Assembly: GCA_017165825.1 (NCBI GenBank)
Contig: CM029386.1
Location: 10,872,780 to 10,936,779 of the forward strand
DNA length: 64,000 nucleotides
Direction: 5' to 3'
DNA from: Hepsetus odoe
Taxonomy: Eukaryota > Chordata > Actinopteri > Characiformes > Hepsetidae
Below the pieces are notes generated by a model, which saw nothing but the letters and a program-made list of their open reading frames with translations, ran no database searches and was not told the origin of the DNA. How positions within the stretch are numbered: position 1 is the stretch's first letter; each line of letters starts with the position of its first letter. Position numbers and translations under genes: made by a program. Of this stretch, positions 35,815 to 50,995 are shown in pieces.

Positions 35815-38800
35815 CTATTGATATTTCTTCCATTCCATTTCATCGGGGGGATTCACCTCTACTTTTCTTTTGCCAACATCTAACCAGTTCGTACTGAGAA
35901 CGGTGCCTCCAGATTCCATCTGTGTGAAGAGAGACAGGATTAAATATTCAGCTCCCGTTGTAATGTATGCAGCTATTTTCAGCAAGCAGAGGAAGATTCA
36001 GAGCGATACTTAAGCATAATTTGCCCTAATTGTCATAAGAAATGAAACTAAGTGTACTCTTTGGATTGAAAACACATGGATTTTTTTCTATAAATGAAGC
36101 AAAAGAATGATAGCAGTGGACCAGCATATAAATTCATTTTCATTTTCCCAGAGGGAGTTGAGCAAAGCTTCCACTGTGATGGCAAATACGCTCGTCATAT
36201 TCTACTTAATGCTCATTAAATCGTAATGATTTGGTCTGCGGGGTAGCGTCCCAGCCTGTCGTTTCACATCATACAAATTCAAGTCCCTTTAAAAGAAATG
36301 TAGCCAGAACACTTGGCAGAATGTAGACAATATACCAGAATGTTAAAAAAGTAAATATACAGGAAATGTGCAAATATTACTGTCTACAAGTATTTTTAGG
36401 AAATTCAAACCTCTTTTCTCATGCTTCAGCTACTATTATCCCAAGGGTTACCAAGGTATTAAGGGGTGGTCTTATTTCAACTTAGCACTTACGAAAGACT
36501 TGTTCATGGCCCGCTTGACCTCGTCAGTGCCGTCTGAGTAGATTTGCTGGAACAGCTTGTTCAGCGCCGCGTCCCCCTCTAGCTTCTCATTTTTCTCCTC
36601 CTCTTTAAGATCAACCACCAACTTGTCCCAGTTGCGAGTGTAGTGGGAGGATGACGGGTACTGGTCTTAAAAGAAAAAGAGAACAACAGAGGGAGATGGG
36701 AAATTAGGGAGCGGCCTCAGACAAACAGGTGGGCGTAACGATGCACTGAAAACGGTCCCGGATTTGTTTGTGAAAAGCAAATATGTACTCATGATACTGA
36801 CTTGCGGAGGGAGCGAAGTGCTTCACATTGGGAAGGGTGCCTTCCCCTTCCAGCTTCTCCCACCGGATGGCTTCTGTCTTTTTCAGCTTAATCTCAACCT
36901 GGAGAAAGTAGGCAGACAGAGAGTTTGAGGGGGTGGGGTAAGGGGGCTGTTTGAAGAAAGAGACAATGAGCTATTCTGACAGGGGCACATGCCATAGAAT
37001 CAGCAGGGCACGTGGCACACAGGAGCTGTGGAACACCACCTCCAGCCCCCTCCACAACCCTAGATCTCAACAGAGCTTGCACAGGGAGGAGGGAGGCGCA
37101 CACAGAGAGGAAAACTGCAGGGAGAGGGTTCAGATGTCGACTCAATTTAAAGACATTTTCGCGTAGCTTCCTGATAGGGAATGTTTCTTTCATGAAGGTT
37201 AGTTACGAGCTGTGATACTGACATTCGGGAATCTGTTTCTGGTAGTGGGGTTGCACAGAGGTCAAAAAAAAAAGAAAAGAAATAAAAGATTACTTTTAAA
37301 TCTCCCAGTACAAGCCCTGACACATGCTCATTTAATGCTAAACAATTTAGCAGTCAATACCGCTTGATCAAGACAGGCACTTATAGCAGCCTGACAGAAT
37401 GGCATGATCATCAAGCACTTGTCCTTCAGTAAGGAGAATGAAAATATAAATGGGACCATATTGAAGTTGGTGCTACTGATGCAGCTAGAGCATCAAAGGG
37501 TCTCAAATATTGATTTAAGAGGAGGCAATCATGCTGTAAATTAAAACTCGGGCATTCTCAGGCAGTCTGTGAGAATGTGGTTGGGCTAAGAAATTGAAGC
37601 AGGCGTATGAGTGTGATGGAGGGAACTGAAGGAGAAGAGTAAGCAAGAGAGAAGAGACACTCCCAGTACAGCAAGTGAACATTTTTATGCATCTCCTGCT
37701 TTTCACAGTTTACATGCTACTCATGATTTAAAAAAACAGGCCCCACAAGTCTTTTTTTTTTTTTGCTCTCTCTTTCTCTGGGCTATACAACATTAATCTC
37801 TCTCCAACATCTGGTGAGACTGGGTGTAAGGGGAGGTGACAGGCACAGAACGACTGCTGAGATTTCTGACGGGCATCCGCAAAGCTTCCTGACAGTGCCA
37901 TTAGGACCCTGAGGGGTGGCAGAAAAACCTCACCATGCCACCTAAAAAACTCCCGGTCTGTCACCGTCACAGCCATTAAGCGAGCGGGTGGCCATCCCTG
38001 GCATGTCACATATCCTCATCTTAGCTGCTTAAACTCACAGCAACCCCCAAAATACCAAGAGGCGGGGCAGGGGGGGAAGAGAGGAAAAACATGCTGATGA
38101 CTGGAATGGCGCACTGGCTGTGGATTATGAGGAGTCTTGTTAAAAAAAAAAAAAATAAACCAGCAGTGGGTGACAGGCGTGGAAATTAAAAAGGGATGCT
38201 GTTTCTTATTTGTTTGTGAGAGGAAATGACTCGCCGAGGTTACAGCGGCACAGCAGTGTTTCAGACTATGCCCCCTTTCCATCCCGTCCATCCTATCCAA
38301 TAAGGCAGCTGGTAATTGGTTCCCCATCATCCTGCCATCCCGACGGGCATGGCAAGCAAGGTCAGCCACCTCTCTCTGAGATAGTGGGGAGCATAGGATC
38401 TGCGAGATGCTTTTTTTGTTTTTTGTTTTCCCCCTTCCAGAGGGGCTAAGTAGGTCGCGGAGGGCAAGTTTGTCAAGTTTTCTGTGAAGATAACAGTGCT
38501 GAGTTTAAAACTTCATGAATACAGAAGAGTGGGGTTGATTTGTTTATCCCAATCTCAACAGATGCCTCAGAGAAAGCTCCCAAAATGCACTCAAGTATAT
38601 AAATATGCACATATGAGAAATTGCACTGAGGAACTTGAGAACAGGGGGGGAAGAAGAGGAGGGGGGAGAAAAAAAAAAAAAAAAAACATGTTGGCATTAA
38701 CAAGATTAAGTGTAAAATTCCAAGTTTTGACATTCTAATTCACCTCCTACCGGAGAGAGGCCTTAGGCTCTCTGCTTTTCAGAGTAAAAATCCTATTATT

Positions 38801-39965
38801 TGCCAACGTAGACTTCCATGTTGACATTTCATTTGAGGCCATGTTTGAACGAGAGTGAAAACATGGCCTGAGGGGCTTTTGGAAATAAATAAATTAAATT
38901 AAATAATAAAAAAATAAAATCATAAAAAACAAAATGATAAGAAAAAAAAAAACGCTTTTGCTTTAAGGGGCGGCTGCTTCCATCCATCTCTACGTTTCTG
39001 AGTGCCAGCAAGCCATCGAGTTAGATCAAGGACTAATTACACAGTGCATACACACGACAACACATCATTCACTGTTCACTGCCCTCAAAACCTGGATCAG
39101 CACCAAAGTCTGGCACTCAGAAGCCCTTCACTTAAGTGACATTGCTCTCCATGTTCATTGCTCTCTATGGTCATGGTCTTTAGAAATACCTGAACCTGGC
39201 CTAAAAGATAAAATTAGCTTTAATTAGCAAAATCAGTGCCTTTGTACTCTTCCTAACTTTCTTACTGTAGCATTGATCAAGTACAGAACACTGTAAAAGT
39301 AAATAAACTGAATGACTTTTGTGCACTTCATTAGGGGTTGGTAATTAAAATTAGACATCGTATGAATTTGAACCATGAATCATCTGGCTGATATCAGAGC
39401 CCAGAACAGTCCAATACAATGCAATTTGAATGACAGTTTATAAGACCAGATGTTGGAATAAATCTGGTAATTGGAAAATATCTGTAACAACACCATACCA
39501 ATACCATCTATAATTCACACGGCATTTCTTCTTAAAACAGACCCTTAACTGAATACTTAGAACATAAATCAACCTAGATAGTCCGAGATCTTCAGCAGAG
39601 GAACCATTTTTAAAAATTGTGCTCTGCTAGTAGATAGAGCACAAAACGCAGTGCTTGGTTTGAAAAAGAAACTGCTATGAAAAATCTAGAGCAGGCAGAG
39701 GGTGCAGTCGACAATGGCTGCAATAATAATGCATTCAGGTGAATGCATAAAGGAGATTAGAATGCATAGCATGCGCCTGTGGGCCATGTCTGACGCCGGT
39801 GGGTTAGTGTGAAGCAACGTACCACGCCAATGTATTTTCTAAATCCAGGTGCTCCAGAGGAGCCCAGTGGACCTGGGAACAAATAGGGCTTTGTTAGGGC
39901 TCCAGTCCAGTGATCAGCAGAGAGGAGTGAGAGAGTGAGAGAGAGCACGAGGGAAATGTTGGAAG

Positions 39966-39997
<32 letters not shown>

Positions 39998-42900
39998 TGG
40001 TCCAACAGTGTGCCAGGAGTCTCCTTAAGAAGCAAGAGTTGTGGCTCCCTCCCCACTCGTCCTCATGTTTAAACAGGACCCTTGTTACACTACCCTCTGC
40101 AGACACCCAAGGAATGCACCTCTTTCCACCGTTGCCATGGAAGAAAGTCTAGGGTGGAAGGGAGAGCCTGCCCCAGATGAATCTGTCAGGACAGTCTGGT
40201 AGCGTAACATTTAGCAAGCGTATGTGTGCTCTCTAACTATAACTACTTATTTGCTGTAGTCCCGTGTTTTTTGTTTTTTTTTCTCTCCCCACAGAAGCTA
40301 GAAATTCGACAGCTACTCAACACTGACTGTGCTTCCGACAAAGTCCATTAAGATTTCCAGTCTCATAACAATGACACAAAATTTTGAGGGTTTAGGAAAG
40401 CATCGTTATATAGAGCCAAACGTATGTAAATAGGATTCTTTATCTAGCTGAAATGTTTCTTCATTTTAATAAAAACCAAAAATATATTAACAAGAGAGCG
40501 TGCTTAGAGTCTACCACCCACCCGATTATATTTAGAGATTAAGTCTCTTTTTGGCTGTTTTGCTCAAAGATGCAGTCGCATCTTTATTTTTTGTTTACCA
40601 GGTCCAGTCACCTGGACTTAGTTTAAAATCTAAAAAAAAAAAAAAAACAGGTATAAACAGAACTTTTTTAGCTCAAAATAAACCACTTGATTTTCGTCTA
40701 GTATTACTAAGAGTAGGAAAACAGTGCAAAAACACAGCAACGCCTCAGTTACGTTATAAATTTACAATGAAACTGTCTTAATAATTAAAAAAAAAAATTT
40801 TTATCAAATATCCCAATATGGCTCTTCATTAGCCTGTAACTTGGCTACATCTGCAAACAGGGAACAGTCCCAACAAAGTGAAAATTTTAACACAAGTACC
40901 GAGCCAGCTGAAAAGAAATGACCCAAGCAAGAAACGATGATTCCCCCCCCCCCCCATTTCCCATCCTGACCAACAGGACTTTTTTTTAAAAAAAAGGTGT
41001 CAAATACAGTCTATATGCAACGTACTGATATTCAATCTCAACTGTTACTGCTGTTAAAGCATCAGATCACAGTTGAACTAGTTAAGGAGGAGTTGTCTGA
41101 ACCTTCCTGCATTCTTTAACCAAAATAACCATTCTTAAGGAAAGGGTAAGACTGTAAGACATCTGAGTAATCAATGCTAAGTTGACCCTCTTCAACCAGG
41201 TCCTGTGTTATATACACACTGAATATATGTACGTTGAATATTTAATACACAAATGTAAAATGTAGCTACTTCATGTTTCGAGCCATTATGTGATACAGGT
41301 CACCATTTCTGGCCGTACATATCGCTACAACATCGCAAAGCCCGATCTTGCATCCGCCTCAAAGGAACTCATTTCCCAGTGTGGAGCTGATTTTGACCCC
41401 CATAAGCCAAACTACACTGTCAATATAAACCACATCTGTAACATGGCCTCACAAACAGGGATGCGTGGCAGCCTTTTAGAGTTTAGTCTGCAACAATCCA
41501 TCAAAAGCAGCAAACAGAGTTTCTGTTTGCTTCATTAGCGTAATAGCCTCACATTTTCATGTATGCAAGCATGCTTGTGAGAACAGGGCTGCTCTCATTA
41601 ACTAGCACGTGAACTCTACCCAGTATGAACTACCCATCTGTAAAGCAATTAAATCTTCAAAAATAACTCGTTAACACAAGAGCGGCCAGCCTCTAATGGT
41701 CTATAAGTGTGCATTAATGCATGCTTAGCTTATCACTGCGCTTTGCCGCTATGCTGCTTTAGCGGTTTGTCATGGGGCCATTTAAAGGAGTTGGGGGCTG
41801 GACGGCGTATAAATGCATTTAGACTTAAGCTGACATAAGCACTGAACCGTTCGCATGCTTTAAGAATGCTTCCCACGATTCTGTTTTAATATATTGCCAT
41901 CATTTTTGTTAATTGTTTTCAAAAAGTCTGAATGCTCCAAGTGTACGTCCACATTTCTCCACCCTCTCAGCATAATCAAGAAATGGAAACTGAAACATTT
42001 ACATAAACGAGTACACAGATGTGGGTGGACATATTTAGCAATGCCCACAAATGAAAACTAAGAAACATTTTCCAGGCATAATGGGTACTAGAGAAATCGT
42101 TTGAAATAAAAGCATACGCTTCAATACCAACTCCCATATTGCACATGCCTGAACAAAACCTCGTATCCCCATTAAAGTGACTTTACAGCAGATAACCATA
42201 CGGTTATACTAATCATTTTTAATCATTCATTTCAGACCTTTTTATTGATTCAACACAGTGTAAAAGGCAGCTGGTGTTTCAAACGATTTAAAAAGAGATG
42301 AAAGGTTTTGTTCCAGCCACAACAGTCTTTCAGTAGATGACAAATTATAGCGAAACCAAATTTAAAAAAAGTGAAGAAACACCAGACAGGTGCACTGCAT
42401 GATGCATGAGCAATTAACACCTACTATGCTCAGTGTCAGGTATAAAAATTACTGGTGGCAAAAAAAGGTTCAGTTCACAGATGGCAAGAGCTTCAGAGTT
42501 TTAACAGGGGCAGGAAAATGTGGAGAACATCATGATAAATCATTAAAATAAATTGGAAAGGCATCATTAAATAAGATTGGAATTGTGGGGGGAAAGCACA
42601 CTTTCAATTGTAGGCGAGGCTTGGCTTCGTGTGGGACAAACACATAATCGGCCGTTTTTCGGGAATGATAATGATGAAGATCAAATGCTATGATCTCTGC
42701 AGTCATGACGTGTGAACATCTATGGAGCTACATGCTGGACAGTGCTCATGTTCAGCAAAAAGCCAGTAGAGCAGAATACTTTAAAAATCCTATCCCTCTA
42801 GCACAAATCTGTGAATCTGTCAAGGCCCATTGAAGCAGTTCTGGCAGCCTAGGTGGCCTGAGACCATAGCCTTTAACTTGCCACCCATCTGTAAATGAAC

Positions 42901-45900
42901 AGGTTTACGCCTCAGAAATTGGAGTTGTGTCAATAGACAAACCTTTGTAGACATGACTCTGTAGGTGCTCTGCTCAGGAACCACAGGGTGTAGAAGGTGG
43001 ATATGTAGGTAGTAATCCTCTCCAGATGGAAGCTTCATTTCTGCTCTCAACTGTGGGGATGGATGGGGGGGGGGAGAAAAACAAATGACACCTTTGCTTC
43101 CATTTTGCCAGAACAGGCAAACTGTAATAATAAGGTTTCTATAACACATAGCTTCCGATAAGGTGGGCTGATGACAGAACAGAGGCATGTGGAGAAAGAT
43201 TCAAACTTTTAACTAACGCCCACTCAACTTCCCATTCCCAACATCTACAAACCCTTATGGTTACACAAGTGCCAACAGTTCCTCCCTTGAAGAGACATGG
43301 CTGCTGCTGTCAATAAGATTAAAGATCTGCAAATATATGCAGCAAGACGTGAAAACTTTGTTCTACTCAGGCTTCACTAAAGGCCTGGTGAGGGAAAAGC
43401 CATGGGGCATGTTTGATGCCCGCGAGCACATGACGCATTGGAAGAAGAGGAGATGGAGGAAGCTTCTGGCTCCAGGGCCCTGAAACCCCTCCTGCAGCTT
43501 CGCTTTGAGGCTCTCTTCAACTCTAAACATCATGCTCATGCCCCCTTCTCCTCTCCATCTACTCCCTTTCCCCCCCTCTCCTCTCTCCTCATCTCTACCC
43601 CGCTTTACAGAGCCAGCGTGTCATAGAGGAAGACGATGCACCGGCAGGATGCCACTAGGGAGCCAGAGAGGCCCCCTCATTACCACCGCACAGGCTGCTG
43701 GGATATCCCAGTGGGAGCCATGAAAACAGCCCACGGGCAGATTCCCCTGATAACGCCCCATCCATATTTTATCTAATCTCCATCTCATTTGCAACCAAAT
43801 TATTACACAAAACTCACATTTTCCGTAATTAATTTATAGAAGCCACATCAAACAACGGGTGATACTTTGATTTTTTTTTTTGTTTTTTTTTTTTGGAGAA
43901 ACTATAAAATTGGGGTTTAGAATGGTTATTTTCCATATCTGTTGACTCTACCCCTTCTTTTAATTTCAAGCCTGGGAGCAGACACGTGTAATTCTGTATC
44001 ACAGTACCATGCATCACTTTAGGGACTGTGAACACGCGTGAAATGCCTGGCCAAGCCTCTGCAGCAAGAGTTTCAGAACAAAATCCCTTTACTCAGCCAG
44101 GGTTTGATTAAAAATTCTCAGATTTAAGGGGACATCTCTCATCATCAAGGCATCATGATTAAAGGAGATCCGCAAAAAGATAGGGGTGATGTATAAGTCG
44201 TGGCTGTCGTCTTGCTTTAATGTCTGATACGCCAGACTCAAAACGGCAACTTCTGTGTAATTATACATGTGACATTCTGCAATTAATTTTTATCTACTTA
44301 TTTTAAAGAAATGGCAAAGTTAAAGTTGCGAACAGTAAATAATAAAAAGAGAAAAGTCCACAAAATGCATTATGCAAATAGAACCATGCTAATTGATGGC
44401 TACCAGCTTCAATTTACTCACCACTTTAGCATGCTTGGTCAACACTAAATCCTTTAATGCGTTAATTTACACTAAACAGTCAGTGGACTCAATTGAAGTA
44501 CCAAAGCTTGTTGTGAAAAAAAATAATAAATCAAAAACAACTTTGATACAAAAATGTATCAAAAATCCTTCCAAAATGTGTCCGGACCGAACAAGGATGA
44601 TCTATGATGGAACATTTAAAGAAACTAAAATTAAGTAAGTGGTGGTGGTCTAGTGGTAGGGTTCCTGCCTATGGACCTGTGGATCAAAGAGGTCCCAGGT
44701 TCGAATCCCACCTCTAGCACTACCACCACTGGGTCCCTGAGCAAGACCCTTAACCCTGAGTTGCTCCAGGGGGACTGTCCCTGTAATTAGGACATGGAAG
44801 TCGCTCTGGATAAGAGCGTCTGCTAAATGCCGTGAATGTAAATGTAAGTACAAGACCCATATCCATATATAACTGATAACAACCGAGTTGGAACTAATCC
44901 ATAAAAGCCATTACCTCTCTTTCTTCAAAGGCGACAGTAACAGCCTCCTTCTTGGCATTTTTTACCATTATGGTGATGGTCACTTGAGATTCTGTCTGGT
45001 ACCAATCATATCTAGAGGGACAGAGAGTACATCATGAGCTCCATTATGCTTGCTTTTACTGTTTTAAGAAGCACCGTGCCAGTAGCTACACTCACTTAAT
45101 ATTTGTTGTGAACGTGTGTACTGGCATTGGTTATAAGCCAGTAATTCTCACACACTTACTTGACATGCAGGGTTGAAGTTTGCTGCTGAGGTTGATACAC
45201 ATTTGAGGTGTTTGTATATTCCAGGTAGGGGGGCAAGGAGAAAAAGACAAACAAAGATAATAAAAATCAACCAAAATAGCTCAGAGAATTTTTTTCCAGC
45301 TTTTATACCTCATTTCTTGGGAGTGCATGCAAGGATCCAGAAAGCAACAGTGCCCCCAAAAGGGCAAAAGCATAGAACATGCTTAATTCCTTCAACAGGA
45401 ATGCCCCAAGCATCTTTTGAGTATTGCTGTGCCCCTGAGGGCTGACGCTAGTGTGTTTGCTATTCGCTGCCGAAAATCAAACTCGGGACACAAGGGAGGG
45501 AGCACAGATGAGAGGAGTAAAAAGAGTAATAAAAGATTAACTTATTTAATGATCTGGTGGGAAATTGATCCCATCTAGTCAATCACAGTCCCTAGGTAAT
45601 TCAGAAATCTGAGTTAAAGCATGCTGATGTCATCATGCATATAGTCGTAGGTGAATTTTCACTGCTGATTCGGTATGAATGGTCCTGGTTATGGATCAAA
45701 AAAGGCCATACGTACCAAATCTGAAGTTCCGTTATGGCTTTGCGCTGTTGGATTGAATGAGATAGAACAAAGTAGCAATCAGACAATCATCAAAGGACAA
45801 CAGGTAACTCAATTTCAACTTTTAGGCTTGTTTTGCAAATGAAAATGCAAATGGAAATGCATAATTAAAACACATAGCTCTACCCAATCATCTCATGCAT

Positions 45901-48900
45901 ATCCTGAAAGAAAACCCAGCTGGAGGGAAGCGTGCTAAAGTATCCTTATGTAAACTGACACCTATCTCTTTCTCCAAGAGAAAAAGTGTAATGTATTCAA
46001 ATTGCCACTCAACTTAAGATGCTCCAAAGGCAACACTGTTCATATAGTAGATTTAATTCATTCAAGGTCTGTTTATGACAAGTCTTAAGCCTCCAAACTA
46101 TTCCTGTGACGCCTATACGCCCACGCTTAAAGAGTTTGAAAGCTGTTTACTATTCTGAGTGCATTTCTTGCCAGCGTAAATATAAGCCTAAGAGGTCTTT
46201 TTCCCCAGTATTAAGCTGTTATGTCTCATAAATTATTGAATATTTTCATAAACAGTATGAGACAGGGCTCGCGAGCATCCGACAGTGCATTAATGGTGCC
46301 TAAAATGAGGTCGCATTTCAAAAGAACGTGCAAAAAGGGGGGAGCGAGAAGAGGGGTGAAAAAAAAAAAATCCCTATGCATATCTAGTTTTGATCTATAT
46401 GGAAGAGTCAGATGCTGCTAGAGGGGGGAGAGGAGAAAAAAGCTGCGGAAAAACCGCCAAAGAGCAGACAGCCGGTAAATGTGACTTGTGGCGTTAAAGA
46501 GATGTGTAAACCTCTAAATAAACTCAATAGACGTAAAGAGGGAGAGGATGAGCCCTTGATCAACTGTACACACTTCATGCCATGAACTACAAATGATGTA
46601 GTGCTTAATAACACAAGAGTCATTAGCTGAGAGGTGATAATGGGAGGTCCCCGTGTGGAATCTACTCTAATTCAACGTCTGAAAAGCAATGGAGGGGAAC
46701 TTTGCATGCGGACTTACAGAGGAGAGTTTATTCTCCACTTCTGCAATTACGTAAGGCTTTTTAAGCACCGCCTGATTCTTAAATGTTCTCAAAAGAGGAA
46801 GAACAGCACTGACGTTATAAAAATAACACCAGAGCATCTCTCGGCATTGGGCCGCCCGGCACAGTGCTAACAACTGATAATGGCTTCCCTTCCGAATAAA
46901 AATATTCAGCTTCAGCTGGTGGCAAATTCAACAGTGTTGTTGTACATCACCGCATTACCAGTTGTCTGCTGCCCCCAGGCAATCTTTTGAATGTGCCGTG
47001 TCTAATAATAGCCAGCCCCCATTTGAGATATTGTGAGCAAGCTGCTAATGGAAAATGTTGGGTCGAAGGGTTCACGCAGAGACTTTGACAAATATGAACA
47101 CCATTACGACACAGAGGTCATCGAATACTTATTGCTATTTAATCTGTGACCTTTTCTGCCAATTACATCCAACACACTTTACTCGACTAATCAAGATCTT
47201 AGAAGCCACTGAACTGCACTTTGTCCAAACAGCAAGAAGGCATTAAAAAAGTAACATATTGCATTCTAAGGCTGGCAGAGTTACGCTGGAAACCTTACGG
47301 CTCCACATCAAATCCAAATGTCAAACTATCAGCTAATAGGTCTAGTTTTCCAATACAGACTAGGATTGTCTTCCCCCAACAAAACAGTTTATTTAAGATA
47401 CACACTGACCTTTGTGTGAAATGACTATTTGTCATTGTGGATACACAGCTTAGCAAACACTGAACCACAATGAAATGCATTTTCTGTGTTTAACCCATCA
47501 CAAAGGCAGTGGAGCAGCCATATCCAGTGCCCAGGGAGCAATGACGGGGACAATATCTTACTCAAGGTAACCTCAGAGTACTGTTCTACTGTTCCAGGAC
47601 TTGAACCTACAATAATCCACTTCTGGGGTCATGTCCCAAACCACTAGGCCACCAAACACTGAAAGTGAAAGTGAAAGTGACAACCTGGTGACTGGTGACT
47701 GGTGACTAGTGTAGACAACATTATGAGGACAACTATCTGAAGCAGCTGTAACAAGTATTCAGTAAGACGGTTTTGGTTACTTATTGAACGCCAAAATGAA
47801 ATTTCACTTCATCATTACAAAACAAGTTCCGCTTTTAACCCCTATCAACAGATCAGCTAAAACAAACATTTAAGTTTTTTATCTACTTGGTGTGGCCTTC
47901 ATACTTCATCCTGTACATGCCAAAGATGCTCCATCTGATTAATATATAAAGAAATAGAGGCCTTGGCCAACCCTTTGAACTGTGTCATTTTGCTCAAAAT
48001 GTTTCTCAACAATTTTTGAGTGTGCAACATTATTTAGGTAATATGTGTCCAAGAAACAAAATCAAATAAAAGCCAGAAACTAGAGTTTAACAGTAAAGAG
48101 AGTATCACACTGCGACCACAGGCTTGCTTTCCTTTCTTGGTACATTTTGGCATTTCTTCCCAAGGTTAGCTAGGAACACACACAAAAAGCCAATCCATAG
48201 GATATGAAGAAAATGTGATTGGTCAGAACAAGCCTCCTTTGATACACTGGGGTCAGACTTTCTATCGAAGTCAGCAAAAATGTTCTCAATAGCTCTTGAA
48301 AGGCTGTGGAGCCACCACACATTAGTGAGCCTTTGGGCTAAAGACCACGTGGGTCATTCGGTTCGAATCCCACCCCTAGTACCACCACCATTGGGTTCCT
48401 GAGCAAGACCCATAACCCCAAGCTGCTCCAGGTAGACTGTCCCTGTAATCAAGAAATGGAAGTCACTGGCAAACCCACACATGGCCTGCAATGCTCAGAT
48501 GCCCAGACCATGCTGTCCTGCCATCACAATTTGACCCCCTGTCAGAGTTAATCAAAGCTTGCCGCCTTTTCCTGCTTCCAATACATCAACTTCGACAACT
48601 GACTGTTCATTTGCAGCCTAACATTTCCCACCTTTTGAGAAGTGCCACTGAAATGAATCAAATGAGTGCCATTCAGTTCACTTGTCTTTGCTTTTATTGT
48701 TATGGCAGATCGATTAAGATCAGAATGCCCTAATATTAACTTAAAAACTGACCAATCCAATGACACTACCATTAAAGAATATTTAGCCCTTCTCACAGAA
48801 TTAAACTTACTCGCCATTCTCTCTTCACAACACTTGATCCACGTTTGAAATGCTTCACTGGAGTCTATGAAATAAAATAAAAACAAAATAAAGTAAATGC

Positions 48901-50863
48901 TGTGAACAAGGGTTTATGAACACTATATTCAAGATGCAAAGATACAACAAAACAACATAAATAGCTCTCAGTCACAAAAATGTTTACAATATGAATGCCA
49001 TTGTTTTCCCAACATGGTTAACATGGCTGTAAGATTCAAAATATGGGACATTTGAAGCATTTTCCAATAAATGTTTGAATATATGAAAAGAAAATCTATT
49101 TCCTGTACACTTCTTTAAAGTAATTGCCTATACTAGTATGTAATGGAAAAAACATCAGTAGTAACTGCCTGTGACAACAACTAAGCTCGGGTTGGTTTTA
49201 ATTAAGGTGCTTCCTGTTTTTCCATTTTGACTTGGTCTCAGCAAACTTACCATGATTTTAATAAGACCAGTAATTAAAGGAAAACATTAACACAAAACAT
49301 GTTTATCCCTGGGCTCCAACATTTTGGTTTGGTCTTAACAATTATATATTTGTGATATTACTTTTAAAACTCATTTCTGATTTATAAATATGTGATGCAT
49401 TAATGTTTCTTTATGCATAACCCTACCATCAAGTCCCTTTCCTGTGGTAAAGGCCTGATGTGCAGCATCGATGTTGTTGAGATGATATTCGGCAATTCTG
49501 GAAAGAGCAAACATGAGCAATGAATAAACATACCGACAATGTGACTATTACAAAACACATTACCAGAAGCCAGTTTCAAGACAAACCCAATAGTCTGAGC
49601 TTAGGGAATGGGTGATGTGCACTTCAAAGCAAGTCAAAAACAGGGTTGCACTCTGTGGACACTTTTACAAAAAAAACACCTTTAAAAGAAAAGAAAGTAA
49701 GTTGTGATGAAGACATCAAACGGACATCTCAATCTCACTGTACACCATCTTGCCTTCTGTAGTTCAGTGCTCCAGCTTTGGAAATCTTTCTCTTGTCTCT
49801 CTCAAAAGATTTCTATACGTATCCCCAGTGCCTGACCCTGATTTTGATTTCTCACCAGTGAACAGCAGCAAATTGGTGCCCCTGATGTGATACTGCACAT
49901 TCTTCAGTTTCGGTGAGCAAGCAACCAGCTAAAACAGAGGTGGGTTGGGAAGAGGTCTAATCACAAGCTTTGCAAGTGTGCAATTTAAGCCTCGCGTGTT
50001 GGGTTTCATGTAAGATGTGTATGCTCGCTTTATGTTTAAGGAGGAAAACAGAAAAGTAAAACTCGTCTAAAACTCTGGTCGACTAATATAATTAGGGTTT
50101 TAAAAACATCAGAATGCATCAGAATGTATAATTTGTCTTTATCCTACATAATGTTAGGTACAGTGGTACCTTGGGTTACGAGTAACCCGGCTTAAGAGTA
50201 GTTCAACTTGCGAGCAAAAATTTTTCATAAAATTTAACTTGTCGCATTGAGTGATGTCTTGGTACAAGTATTTTTGCTCGTGTGTCCATTTTTTCCTGAT
50301 ACGAGTAAAGAACATACACCTTGGCTTGTTACACACCTCGTTAACAATGGGATGTGAACTCGCATCTACGCTATGCTCTCTACGCTATTTGCCGTGCATC
50401 AGTCATTGAGGAAACACCCTACGAGCGTTTATGTACTGTACACGTTGTTCCTTTGTGATCGCGTGTGTGTGTTCGTTCATAAAGCATTTTTGGGTTATAC
50501 TTCAAGTGCAGTGACTAGTCTTGTATCTGTACAATGATTGTATCTTGTACCCATGTTAGGAGTAATAATTTGTAAAATAATTACCATTAAAAATTATTTT
50601 TATAAGTGTATTCTTGCAGGCATGGAAGGCATCATGTGAATTTTCTTTATTTATAAAGGGAAAAACATTTTTGGGTTACGAGCATTTTGTGTTGCGAGCA
50701 CAGTCCCGGAACGAACCCAAAGTACCACTGTACCAAAGTACCTACAGCTTCTTCTAGCAGAGAATAACATGATAACGACATACTGTTACTGAAAAACAAT
50801 TAACCGAGCAGAATTCAGTTCAGAAATCATAGACACAAACGTGTGTGTGTGTGTGTGTGTGTG

Positions 50864-50903
<40 letters not shown>

Positions 50904-50950
50904 TATATATATAACATATATATATATATATATATACTATAACTATATAG

Positions 50951-50995
<45 letters not shown>

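Noticed and set aside
41290..41538. 82-codon frame on the + strand in sugt1 intron 10 with a fairly protein-like composition
   Set aside because: No family recognised, no supported partner exons, and it is antisense to sugt1. A protein search of the translation would settle it; a significant hit would revive it.
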